In this document: piece by piece, positions 1-12,340 of the stretch | Position numbering within the stretch: position 1 is the first letter of the stretch | Layout: each line of letters starts with the position of its first letter | Assembly (NCBI GenBank): GCA_947650365.1 | Contig: OX393549.1 | Coordinates: 28,425,209 to 28,489,208, forward strand | Direction: 5' to 3' | From: Chamaelirium japonicum | Lineage: Eukaryota; Streptophyta; Magnoliopsida; Liliales; Melanthiaceae | DNA: 64,000 bases | Program-made: the position numbers and the translations under genes | Notes under the pieces: generated by a model | What the model was told of the DNA's origin: nothing | The model's input: only the letters and a program-made list of their open reading frames with translations | Databases searched by the model: none

Positions 1-848
1 GAATTAGAATGGATCGTACGAAGGAATTAGAATGGATCGTACGAATGAATTAGAATGGATCGTACAATTGAATTAGAATGGATCATACGAATGAGTAAGA
101 ATGGATCGTATGAATGAATTAAATTGGATCGTACGATACATTCTAATTCATTAGCATGGATCGTGCTAATGAATTAGAATGGAATATACAAATGAATTAG
201 TATGGATCGTAGAATGGATCGTACGAATGAATTAGAATGAATTAGAATGGATCGTACGAATGAATTAGAATAGATCATAGGAATGAATTAGAATGGATCG
301 TGCAAATGAATTAGAATGGATACATTCGTGCGAATGAATTAGAATGGATCGTGCGAATGAATTAGAATGGATCGTACGAATGAATTAGAATGGATATATT
401 TGAACGAATAAATTAGAATGGATCATACGAATGAATTAGAATGGATCGTACGAATGAATTAGAATGGATAGTGCGAATGAATTAGAATCGATCATACGAA
501 TGAATTAGAATGGATCGTACGAATGAATTAGAATGGATCATACGAATGAGTAAGAATGGATCGTACGAATGAATTAGAATGGATCGTACGAATGAATTAG
601 AATGGATCGTACGAATAAATTAGAATGGATACATTCGTTCGAATGAATTAGAATGGATCATACGAATGAGTAAGAATGGATCGTACGAATGAAATAGAAT
701 AGATTGTTCGAATGAATTAGAATGGATCCTACGAATGAATTAGAATGGATCGTGTGAAAGAATTAGAATGGATTGTATGAATGAATTAGAATAGATCATA
801 TGAATGAATTAGAATGGATCATGCGAATGAATTTGAATGGATCGTACG
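1..848 (+). repeat. Satellite block 1 (+)
   Basis: Head-to-tail + monomers, entering from outside the window. It includes one inverted monomer at 131-163 and a truncated monomer near 225. The segment at about 605-710 carries the conserved module of variants (AATAAATTAG, a 28-mer, GAGTAAG, GAAATAG) seen across the array. It ends in a GTACGAATTCATTC switch. Confidence 0.93.
139..181. repeat. One-monomer inversion with 18-bp perfect inverted arms
   Basis: CATTCTAATTCATTAGCA at 139-156 is the exact reverse complement of TGCTAATGAATTAGAATG at 164-181, with the 7-base loop TGGATCG. Single monomers inverted inside an otherwise + run are rare in the window. The TTAGCA/TGCTAA variant marks a subfamily that recurs near 940, 6020, 8485, 15600, 19240, 20800, 26345, 27120 and 30065. 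Confidence 0.9.
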
Positions 849-3069
849 AATTCATTCTAATTCATTCATACAATCCATTCTAATTCTTTCACACGATCCA
901 TTCTAATTCATTCGTACGTTCCATTCTAATTCATTAGCACGATCCATGCTAATTCATTCGTTCGATCAATTCTAATTCATTAGCACGATCCATTCTAATT
1001 CATTCGTACGATCCATTCTAATTCATTCGCACGATCCATTCTAATTCATTCATAGGATCCATTCTAATTCATTCATACGATCTATTCTAATTCTTTTGCA
1101 CGAATGTATCCATTCTAATTCATTCGCACGAATGTATCCATTCAAATTCATTTGTACGATCCATTCTAATTCATTCGTACGATCCATTCTAATTCATTCG
1201 TACGATCCATTCTAATTCATTCATACTTTCTATTCTAATTCATTCATACAATCCTTTCTAATTCTTTCACACGATCCATTCTAATTCATTCGTACGATCC
1301 ATTCTAATTCATTCGCACAATCCATTCTATTTCATTCGTACGATCCATTCTTACTCATTGGTACGATCCATTCTAAATCATTCGCACGAATGTATCCATT
1401 CTAATTCATTCGTACGAATCCATTCTAATTCATTCGTACAATCTATTCTATTTCATTCGTACGATCCATTCTTACTCATTCGTATGATCCATTCTAATTC
1501 ATTCGCACGAATGTATCCATTCTAAATCATTCGTACGATCCATTCTAATTCATTCGTACGATCCATTCTAAATCATTCGTACAATCCATTCTATTTCATT
1601 CGTACGATCAATTCTAATTCATTAGCATGATCCATTCTAATTCATTCGTACGATCCATTCAAATTCATTCGCACGATCCATTCTAATTCATTCGTACAAT
1701 CCATTCTATTTCATTCGTACTATCCATTCTTACTCATTCATATGATCCATTCTAATTCATTCGCACGAATGTATCCATTCTAATCCATTCGTACGATCCA
1801 TTCTAATCCATTCGTACGATCCATTCTAATTCATTCGCATGAATGTAACCATTCTAATTCATTCATTTGATCCATTCTAATTCATTCGTCCGATCCATTC
1901 TAATTCATTCGCACGAATGTATCCATTCTAAACCATTCATACGATCCATTCTAATTTATTCGTACGATCCATTCTAATTCATTCGTAAGATCCATTCTAA
2001 TTCATTCGTACGATCCATTCTAATTCATTCGTACGATCCATTCTAATTCATTCGTAAGATCCATTCTAATTCATTCGTACGATCTATTCTAATTCATTCG
2101 TACGATCCATTCTAATTCATTCGCACGAATGTATCCATTCTAGTTCATTCGTACGATCCATTCTAATTCATTCGTACGATCCATTCTAATTTATTCGCAC
2201 GATCCATTCTAATTCATTTGTACGATCCATTCTAATTCATTCATACGATCCATTCTAATTCATTCGTACGATCCATTCTAATTCATTCGCACAAATGTAT
2301 CCATTCTAATTCATTCGTACGATCCATTCTAATTCATTCGCACGATTCATTCTAATTCATTCGTACGATTCATTCTAATTCTTTCACACGATCCATTCTA
2401 ATTCATTCGTACGATCCATTCTAATTCATTCGCACGATCCATTCTAATTCATTCATACGATCCATTCTAATTCATTCGTACGATCCATTCTAATTCATTC
2501 GCACAAATGTATCCATTCTAATTCATTCGTACGATCCATTCTAATTTATTCGCACGATCCATTCTAATTCATTCGTACGATCCATTCAAATTCATTCGCA
2601 CGATCTGTTCTTATTCATTCGCACAATCCATTCTAATTCATTCGCACGAATGTATCCATTCTAATTCATTCGTACGATCCATTCTAATTCATTCGTACGA
2701 TCCATTCTAATTCATTCGTATGATCCATTCTAATTAATTCATATGATCCATTCTAATTCATTCGTACGATCCATTTTAATTCATTCATACAATCCATTTT
2801 AATTCATTCGTACGATCCATTCTAATTCACTCATACGATCCATTCTAATAAATTCATACGATCCATTCTAATTCATTTGCACGAATATATCCATTCTAAT
2901 TCATTCGTACGATCCATTCTAATTCTTTCGTACGATCCATTCTAATTCATTCGTACGATCTATTCTAATTCATTCGTACGATCCATTCTAATTCCTTCGT
3001 ACGATCCATTCTAATTCCTTCGTACGATCCATTCTAATTCATTCGTACAATCTATTCTAATTCATTCGT
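849..3069 (-). repeat. Satellite block 2 (-)
   Basis: About 2.2 kb in the CCATTC-reading orientation, rich in 28-bp variants (GCACGAATGTATCC). Its first about 290 bp are duplicated at 8395-8690 at an offset of 7,546 bp, including the entry switch. It contains the CACTCATAC, AATAAATTC and TTTGCACGAATATATCC variant series near 2825-2895 and ends at the GT|AC switch. Confidence 0.93.
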
Positions 3070-3451
3070 ACTAATGGATACATTCGTGTGAATGAATTAG
3101 AATGGATCGTACGAATGAGTAAGAATGGATCGTACGAATGAAATAGAATGGATTGCACGAATGAATTAGAATGGATCGTACGAATGAATTAGAATGGATC
3201 GTGTGAAAGAATTAGAATGGATTGTATGAATGAATTAGAATGGATCATACGAATGAATTAGAATGGATCGTACGAAGGAATTAGAATGGATCGTACGAAT
3301 GAATTAGAATGGATCGTACGAATGAATTAGAATAGATCGTACGAATGAATTAGAATGGATCGTACGAAGGAATTAGAATGGATCGTATGAATGAATTAGA
3401 ATGGATCGTACGAATGAATTAGAATAGATCGTACGAATGAATTAGAATGGA
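3070..3451 (+). repeat. Satellite block 3 (+)
   Basis: Begins with GGATACATTCGTGTGAATG, then GAGTAAG and GAAATAG variants. This is the same start signature as the short + arm of D-type HORs at 43148 and onward, so a fragment of that HOR lies here. It ends in a 14-bp perfect palindrome, GAATGGATCCATTC, at 3445-3458. Confidence 0.9.
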
Positions 3452-3488
3452 TCCATTCTAATTCATTCACACGAATGTATCCATTCGT
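3452..3488 (-). repeat. Satellite block 4 (-), about 37 bp
   Basis: The shortest full orientation block: little more than one 28-bp variant, CATTCACACGAATGTATCC, between a GGATCC-centred switch and a CATTCGTACGAATG switch. The exit side matches the R-type HOR start seen at 31385, 34614 and 38373. Confidence 0.88.
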
Positions 3489-4028
3489 ACGAATGAAATA
3501 GAATAGATTGTACGAATGAATTAGAATGGATCGTACGAATAAATTAGAATGGATCGTATGAAGGAATTAGAATGGATCGTACGAATGAATTAGAATGGAT
3601 CGTACGAATGAATTAGAATAGATCGTACGAATGAATTAGAATGGATCGTACGAAGGAATTAGAATCGATCGTACGAATGAATTAGAATGGATATATTCGT
3701 GCAAATGAATTAGAATGGATCGTATGAATATATTAGAATGGATCGTATGAGTGAATTAGAATGGATCGTACGAATGAATTAGAATGGATTGTATGAATGA
3801 ATTAGAATGGATCGTACGAATGAATTAGAATGGATCATATGAATTAATTAGAATGGATCATACGAATGAATTGTAATGGATCGTATGAATGAATTAGAAT
3901 GGATCGTACGAATGAACTAGAATGGACCGTACGAATGAACTAGAATGGATCGTACGAATGAACTAGAATGGATACATTCGTGCGAATGAATTAGAATGGA
4001 TCGTACGAATGAATTAGAATGGATCGTA
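3489..4028 (+). repeat. Satellite block 5 (+)
   Basis: Starts like an R-type long arm (GAAATAG, GATTGTACG, then GAAGGAATTAG units and GATATATTCGTGC followed by TATTAG and GAGTGAATTAG variants at about 3690-3755). It diverges into GAACTAG units and switches at GTACGATTCATTC. Confidence 0.92.
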
Positions 4029-6235
4029 CGATTCATTCTAATTCATTTGTACGATCCATTCTAATACATTCGTACGATTCATGCTAATTCATTCGCACGA
4101 TCCATTCTAATTCATTCGTACGATCCATTCTTATTCATTCATACGATCCATTCTAATTCATTCGCACAATCCATTCTAATTCATTCGTACAATCCATTCT
4201 AATTCATTCGTATGATCCATTCTAACTCATTCGGTGGATCCATTCTAGTTCATTCATACGATCCATTCTAATTCATTCCCACGATTCATTCTAATTTATT
4301 CGTACGATCCATTCTAATTCATTCGTACGATCTATTCTAATTCATTCGCACGAATGTAACCATTCTAATTCATTCATACGATTCATTCTAATTCATTCGT
4401 ATGAGCTATTCTAATTCATTCGTACGATCCATTCTAATTCATTCGTACGATCCATTGTAATTCATTTATACAATCCATTTATATTCATTCGCACAAATGT
4501 ATCCATTCAAATTCATTCGTATGATCCAGTCTAATTCATTCGTACGATCCATTCTAATTCATTCGCACGAATATATCCATTCTAATTCTTTCGTACGATG
4601 CATTCTAATTCATTCGTACGATCCATTCTAATTCATTCATTTGATCCATTCTAATTCATTCATACGATCCATTCTAATTCCTTCGTACGATCTATTCTAA
4701 TTCATTCGTACGATCTATTATAATTCATTCGTACGATCTATTTTAATTCCTTCGTACGATCCATTCTAATTCCTTCGTACGATCCATTCTATTTCATTCA
4801 TATGATCCATTCTAATTCCTTCGTACGATCCATTCTAATTCCTTCTTATCCATTCTAATTCACTCATACGATCCATTCTAATTCATTCGTATGATCCATT
4901 CTAATTCATTCATACAATCCATTCTAATTCATTCGCACGAATGTATCCATTCTAATCCATTCGTACGATCCATTCTAATCCATTCGTACGATCCATTCTA
5001 ATTCATTCGCATGAATGTAACCATTCTAATTCATTCATTTGATCCATTCTAATTCATTCGTACGATCCATTCTAATTCATTCGTCCGATCCATTCTAATT
5101 CATTCGCACGAATGTATCCATTCTAATTCATTCGTACGATCCATTCTAATCCGTTCTAATTCTTTCACACGATCCATTCTAATTCATTCGTAGGATCCAT
5201 TCTAATTCATTCGTACAATCTATTCTATTTCATTCATACGATCCATTCTTACTCATTCGTATGATCCATTCTAATTCATTCGGACAAATGTATCCATTCT
5301 AATTCATTCGTACGATCCATTCTAATTCATTCGTACGATCCATTCTTACTCATTCGTACGATCCATTCTAATTCATTCGTACGATCCATTCTAATTCATT
5401 CGTACGATCCATTCTAATTCATTCATACGATCCATTCTAATTCATCGATACGATCCATTCTAATTCATTGATACAATGCATTCTAATTCTTTCACACGAT
5501 CCATTCTAATTCATTCGTACGATCCATTCTAATTCATTCGTACAATCCATTCGATTTCATTTGTACGATCCATTCTTACTCATTTGTATGATCCATTCTA
5601 ATTCATTTGTACGATCCATTCTAACTCATTCGTACGATCCATTCTAATTCATTCGTACAATCCATTCTATTTCATTCGTACGATCCATTCTTACTCATTC
5701 GTATGATCCATTCTAATTGATTCGCACGAATGTATCCATTCTAATTCATTCATACAATCCATTCTAATTCATTCCGTACGATCCATTCTAATTCATTCGT
5801 ACGATCCATTCTAATTCCTTCGTACGATCCATTCGAATTCATTTGTACGATCTTCGTACGATCCAATCTAATTCAATCGTACGATCCATTCTAATTCCTT
5901 CGTACGATCCATTCTAATTCATTCGTACGATCCATTCTAATTCATTCATACAATCCATTCTAATTCTTTCAGACGATCCATTCTAATTCATTCGTACGAT
6001 CCATTCTAATTCATTAGCACGATCCATGCTAATTCATTCGTTCGATCAATTCTAATTCATTAGCACGATCCATTCTAATTCATTCGTACGATCCATTCTA
6101 ATTCATTCGCACGATCCATTCTGATTCATTAATAGGATCCATTCTAATTCATTCATACGATCTATTCTAATTCTTTCGCACGAATGTATCCATTCTAATT
6201 CATTCGCACGAATGTATCCATTCTAATTCATTCGT
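4029..6235 (-). repeat. Satellite block 6 (-)
   Basis: About 2.2 kb. It holds D-type long-arm markers: CACTCATACG near 4860, ATGAATGTAACC at 5011 and CATTTGATCC near 5035. The part around 4800-5140 is paralogous to about 9660-9980 in block 14, at an offset of 4,854 bp on one side and 4,831 bp on the other, a difference of exactly one monomer. It ends at CATTCGTACGAATG. Confidence 0.93.
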
Positions 6236-6728
6236 ACGAATGAATTAGAATGGATCGTACGAATGAATTAGAATAGATCGTATGAATGAATTAGAATGGA
6301 TCGTATGAAGGAATTAGAATGGATCGTACGAACGAATTAGAATGGATATATTCGTGCAAATGAATTAGAATGGATCGTATGAATGTATTAGAATGGATCG
6401 TATGAGTGAATTAGAATGGATCGTACGAATGAATTACAATGGATTGTATGAATGAATTAGAATGGATCGTACAAATGAATTAGAATTGATCGTACGAATT
6501 AATTAGAATGGATCGTACGAATGAATTAGAATGGATCGTACGAATGAATTAGAATGGATCGTACGAATGAATTAGAATGGATACATTCGTTCGAATGAAT
6601 TAGAATGGATACATTCGTGCGAAAGAATTAGAATAGATCGTATGAATGAATTAGAATGGATCCTATGAATGAATTAGAATGGATCGTGCGAATGAATTAG
6701 AATGGATCGTACGAATGAATTAGAATGC
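6236..6728 (+). repeat. Satellite block 7 (+)
   Basis: Contains GATATATTCGTGCAAATG followed by TATTAG and GAGTGAATTAG variants (about 6345-6420), the R long-arm series. It switches through GAATGCATTCG near 6726. Confidence 0.92.
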
Positions 6729-7166
6729 ATTCGTACGATCCATTCTAATTCATTCGCACGAATCTATCCATTCTAGTTCATTCGTACGATCTATTCTAAT
6801 TCATTCGCATGGATCGTGCATTCGTACGATCCATTCTAATTCATTCGTAAGATCCATTCTAATTCATTCGTACGATCCATTCTAATTCATTCGTACGATC
6901 CATTCTAATTCATTCGGACGAATGTATCCATTCTAGTTCATACGTACGATCCATTCTAATTCATTCGTACGATCCATTCTAATTCATTTATACGATCTAT
7001 TCTAATTCATTCATACAATCTATTCTAATTCTTTCACACGATCCATTCTAATTCATTCGTACGATCCATTCTAATTCATTCGCACAATCCATTCTATTTC
7101 ATTCGTACGATCCATTCTTACTCATTCGTATGATCCATTCTTATTCATTCGCACGAATGTATCCAT
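6729..7166 (-). repeat. Satellite block 8 (-)
   Basis: Includes a tiny flipped piece, ATGGATCGTGCATTCG, near 6809-6824, less than one monomer long. It leaves this orientation at ATCCAT|AATGG (7166), a switch that does not use GTAC; the same form recurs at 8973. Confidence 0.9.
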
Positions 7167-7604
7167 AATGGATCATACGAATGAGTAAGAATGGATCGTA
7201 CGAATGAAATAGAATGGATTGTGCGAATGAATTAGAATGGACCGTACGAGTGAATTAGAATGGATACATTCGTGCGAATGAATTAGAATGGATCGGACGA
7301 ATGAATTAGAATGGATCATACGAATGAATTAGAATGGATCGTACGAATGAATTAGAATGGATAGTATGAATAAATTAGAATGGATACATTCGTCCGAATG
7401 AATTAGAATAGATCATACAAATGAGTAAGAATGGATCGTACGAAAGAAATAGAATAGATTGTACGAATGAATTAGAATGGATCCTACGAATGAATTAGAA
7501 TGGATAGTGTGAAAGAATTAGAATGGATTGTATGAATGAATTAGAATAGATCGTATGAATGAATTAGAATGGATCGTGCGAATGAATTCGAATGGATCGT
7601 ACGA
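7167..7604 (+). repeat. Satellite block 9 (+)
   Basis: Its 28-mer with CGTCCG at 7391 and the following GAGTAAG, GAAATAG and GTGTGAAAG units are repeated 702 bp downstream in block 11. It ends in the inverted junction GAATGAATTCG / CGAATTCATTC. Confidence 0.92.
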
Positions 7605-7670
7605 ATTCATTCTAATTCATTCAAACAATCCATTCTAATTCTTTCACACGATCCATTCTAATTCATTCGT
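7605..7670 (-). repeat. Satellite block 10 (-), about 66 bp
   Basis: Three monomers, including one CTTTCACACGATCC variant. It exits through ATTCATTCGTATGAATTAG, where part of the next monomer is missing. Confidence 0.88.
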
Positions 7671-8394
7671 ATGAATTAGAATGGATCGTACGAATAAATT
7701 AGAATGGATCGTATGAATGAATTAGAATGGATCGTACGAATGAATTAGAATGGATCGTGCGAATGAATTAGAATGGATCGTACGAATGAATTAGAATGGA
7801 TCGTACGAATGAACTAGAATGGATACATTCGTGCGAATGAATTAGAATGGATCGTACGAATGAATTAGAATGGATCGTACGAATGAGTTAGAATGGATCT
7901 TACGAATGAATTAGAATGGATCGTACGAATGAATTAGAATGGATCGTACGAATGAATTAGAATGGATAAATTCGTGCGAATGAATTAGAATGGATCGGAC
8001 GAATGAATTAGAATGGATCGTACGAATGAATTAGAATTGATTGTACGAATGAATTAGAATGGATCATACGAATAAATTAGAATGGATACATTCGTCCGAA
8101 TGAATTAGAATGGATCGTACAAATGAGTAAGAATGGATCGTACGAATGAAATAGAATAGATTGTACGAATGAATTAGAATGGATCCTACGAATGAATTAG
8201 AATGGATCGTGTGAAAGAATTAAAATAAATTGTATGAATGAATTAGAATGGATTAGAATGAATTAGAATGGATCGTATGAATGAATTAGAATGGATCGTG
8301 TGAAAGAATTAGAATGGATTGTATGAATGAATTAGAATGGATCGTATGAATGAATTAGAATGGATCGTGCGAATGAATTCGAATGGATCGTACG
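7671..8394 (+). repeat. Satellite block 11 (+)
   Basis: Includes the second copy of the 702-bp-spaced segment (CGTCCG at 8093) and an 11-bp half-monomer insertion near 8250 (GGATTAGAATGAATTAG). Its last about 80 bp match the end of block 1. Confidence 0.92.
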
Positions 8395-8973
8395 AATTCA
8401 TTCTAATTCATTCATACAATCCATTCTAACTCTTTCACACGATCCATTCTAATTCATTCGTACGTTCCATTCTAAGTCATTAGCACGATCCATGCTAATT
8501 CATTCGTTCGATCAATTCTAATTCATTAGCACGATCCATTCTAATTCATTCGTACGATCCATTCTAATTCATTCGCACGATCCATTCTAATTCATTCATA
8601 GGATCCATTCTAATTCATTCATACGATCTATTCTAATTCTTTCGCACGAATGTATCCATTCTAATTCATTCGCACGAATGTATCCATTCTAATTCATTCG
8701 CACGAATGTATCCATTCTAATTCATTCGTATGATCCATTCTAATTCATTCGTACGATCCATTCAAATTCATTCGTACGATCCATTCTAATTCATTTGTAC
8801 GATCTATTCTAATTCATTCATACAATCCATTCTAATTCTTTCACACGATCCATTCTAATTCATTCGTACGATCCATTCTAATTTATTCGCACAATCCATT
8901 CTATTTCATTCGTACGATCCATTCTTTCTTATTCGTATGATCCATTCTAATTCATTCGCACGAATGTATCCAT
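8395..8973 (-). repeat. Satellite block 12 (-)
   Basis: The entry switch and first about 290 bp copy 849-1140. Shared variants include CGTACGTTCC, TAGCACGATCCATGC and CGTTCGATCAATTC in the same order, followed by an extra 28-mer. Confidence 0.92.
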
Positions 8974-9143
8974 AATGGATCATACGAATGAGTAAGAATG
9001 GATCGTACAAATGAAATAGAATGGATTGTGCGAATGAATTAGAATGGACCGTACGAATGAATTAGACGTACGAATGAATTAGAATGGATACATTCGTGCG
9101 AATAAATTAGAATGGATCATACGAATGAGTAAGAATGGATCGT
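8974..9143 (+). repeat. Satellite block 13 (+), 170 bp
   Basis: Starts AATGGATCATACGAATGAG like block 9 at 7167. It contains a truncated unit, GAATTAGACGTACG (about 9059), and ends abruptly at GGATCGT|CATTC without a palindrome. Confidence 0.88.
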
Positions 9144-10244
9144 CATTCTAATTCATTCGTATGATCCATTCTAATTCATTTGTATCCATTCTATTTCATT
9201 CGCACGATCCATTCTAATTCATTCGCGCAATCTATTCTAATTCATTCGTACGATCCATTGTAATTCATTCGTACGATCCATTCTAATTCATTCATACAAT
9301 CCATTCTAATTTATTCGCACGAATGTATCCATTCTAATTCATTCGTTCGATCCAGTCTAATTCATTCGCACAATCTATTCTAATTCATTCATACGATCCA
9401 TTCTAATTCATTCGCACGAATGTATCCATTCTAATTCATTCATACGATCCATTCTACTTCATTCGTACTATCCGTTCTAATTCACTCATATGATCCATTC
9501 TAATTCATTCATACGATCCATTCTAATTCATTTGCACGAATATATCCATTCTAATTCATTCGTACGATCCATTCTAATTCATTCGTACGATCTATTCTAA
9601 TTCCTTCGTACGATCCATTCTAATTCCTTCGTACGATCCATTCTATTTCATTCGTATGATCCATTCTAATTCCTTCGTACGATCCATTCTAATTCCATCG
9701 TATCCATTCTAATTCACTCATACGATCCATTCTAATTCATTCATACGATCCATTCTAATTCATTCATACAATCCATTCTAATTCATTCGCACGAATGTAT
9801 CCATTCTAATCCATTCGTGCGATCCATTCTAATTCATTCGCATGAATGTAACCATTCTAATTCATTCATTAGATCCATTCTAATTCATTCGTACGATCCA
9901 TTCTAATTCATTCGTCCGATCCATTCTAATTCATTCGCACGAATGTGTCCATTCTAATTCATTCGTACGATCCATTTTAATTCATTCGTATGATCCATTC
10001 TAATTCATTCATAAGATCCATTCTAATTCATTCGTACGATCCATTCTAATTCATTCGTACGATCCATTCTAATTCATTCGCACGAATGTATCCATTCTAG
10101 TTCATTCGTACGATCCATTCTAGTTCATTCGTACGATCCATTCTAATTCATTCGTACGATCCATTCTAATTCATTCGTATGATCCATTCTAATTAATTCG
10201 TATGATCCATTCTAATTCATTCGCACAATCAATTCTATTTCATT
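9144..10244 (-). repeat. Satellite block 14 (-)
   Basis: Carries the second copy of the segment at 4.8-5.1 kb (ATGAATGTAACC at 9842, CACTCATACG at 9715) and the TTTGCACGAATATATCC marker near 9531. It exits at CATTGCGAATC, an imperfect version of the usual switch. Confidence 0.92.
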
Positions 10245-12340
10245 GCGAATCAATTAGACTGGATCGTGCGAATGAATAAGAATAGATCATACGAATGAAT
10301 TAGAATAGATCGTACGAATTAATTAGAATGGATACATTCGTGCGAATGAATTAGAATAGATTGTATGAATGAATTAGAATGGATCGTACGAATGAATTAG
10401 AATGGATCATACGAATTAATTAGAATGGATCATACGAATGAATTAGAATGGATCGTACGAATGAATTAGAATGGATCGTGCGAATGAATTAGAATGGATC
10501 GTACGAATGATTTAGAATGGATACATTTGTGCGAATGAATTAGAATGGATCGTACGAATGAATTAGAATGGATCGTATGAATGAATTAGACTGGATCGTA
10601 CGAATGAATTAGAATGGATCGTGCGAATGAATTTGAATGGATCGTACGAATGAATTAGAATGGATCGTGTGAAAGAATTAGAATGGATCGTACGAATGAA
10701 TTAGAATGGATCGTGCGAATGAATTAGAATGGATCGTACGAATGAATTAGAATGGATACATTTGTGCGAATGAATTAGAATGGATCGTACGAATGAATTA
10801 GAATGGATCGTATGAATGAATTAGAATGGATACATTCGTGCGAATGAATTAGAATGGATCGGACGAATGAATTAGAATGGATCGTACGAATGAATTAGAA
10901 TGGATCAAATGAATGAATTAGAATGGTTAAATTCATGCGAATGAATTAGAATGGATCGTGCGAATGAATTAGAATGGATCGTATGAATGGATTAGAATGG
11001 ATCCTACGAATGGATTAGAATGGATACCTTTGTGCATATGAATTAGAATGGATCGTACGAATGAATTAGAATGGATCGTACGAATGAATTAGAATGGATC
11101 GTATGAATGAATTAGAATGGATCGTGCGAATGAATTAGAATGGATCGTATGAAAGAATTAGAATGGATCGTACGAATGAATTAGAATGGATCGTACGAAT
11201 GAATTAGAATGGATCTTACAAATGAATTAGAATGGATCGTACGAATGAATTAGAATGGATCGTACGAATGAATTAGAATGGATCGTATGAATGAATTAGA
11301 ATGGATACATTCGTGCGAATGAATTAGAATGGATCGTGCACGAATGTATCCATTCTAATTCATTCGTACGATCCATTCTAATTCATATGCACAAAGGTAT
11401 CTATTCTAATCTATTCGTAGGATCCATTCTAATCCATTCGTACGATCCATTCTAATTCATTCGTACGATCCATTCTAATTCATTCGCTCGAATGTATCCA
11501 TTCTAATCCATTCGTACGATCCATTCTAATTCATTCGCATGAATGTAACCATTCTAATTCATTCATTTGATCCATTCTAATTCATTCGTACGATCCATTC
11601 TAATTCAATCGTCCGATCCATTCTAATTCATTCGCACGAATGTATCCATTCTAATTCATTCATACGATCCATTCAAATTCATTCGTACGATCCATTCTAC
11701 TTCATTCGCACAAATGTATCCATTCTAATTCATTCGTACGATCCATTCTAATTCATTCGCACGATCCATTCTAATTCATTCGTACGATCCATTCTAATTC
11801 TTTCACACGATCCATTCTAATTCATTCGTACGATCCATTCTAATTCATTCGCACGATCCATTCTAATTCATTCGTACGATCCATTCTAATTCATTCGCAC
11901 AAATGTATCCATTCTAATTCATTCGTACGATCCATTCTAATTCATTCGCATGATCCATTCTAATTCATTCGTACGATCCATTCTAATTCATTCGCACGAT
12001 CTGTTCTTATTCATTCGCACAATCCATTCTAATTCATTCGCACGAATGTATCCATTATAATTCATTCGTACGATCCATTCTAATTCATTCGTACGATCCA
12101 TTCTAATTCATTCGTATGATCCATTCTAATTAATTCGTATGATCCATTCTAATTCATTCGTACGATCTATTCTAATTCATTCATACAATCCATTCTAATT
12201 CTTTCACACGATCCATTCTAATTCATTCGTACGATCCATTCTAATTCATTCGTGCAATCCATTCTATTTCATTCGTACGATCCATTCTTACTCATTCGTA
12301 CGATCCATTCTAATTCATTCACACGAATGTATCCATTCGT
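10245..12340. repeat. Composite inverted unit, copy 1 (+ 10245-11338, - 11339-12340)
   Basis: A + arm of about 1.09 kb followed by a - arm of about 1.0 kb. The series GATCAAATG, GGTTAAATTCATGC, GATACCTTTGTGCATATG lies in the + arm. Its reverse complements (ATATGCACAAAGG, ATGAATGTAACC, CATTTGATCC) follow in mirror order in the - arm, so the unit is a long inverted repeat. The + to - switch runs through GGATCGTGCACGAATG. Confidence 0.85.
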
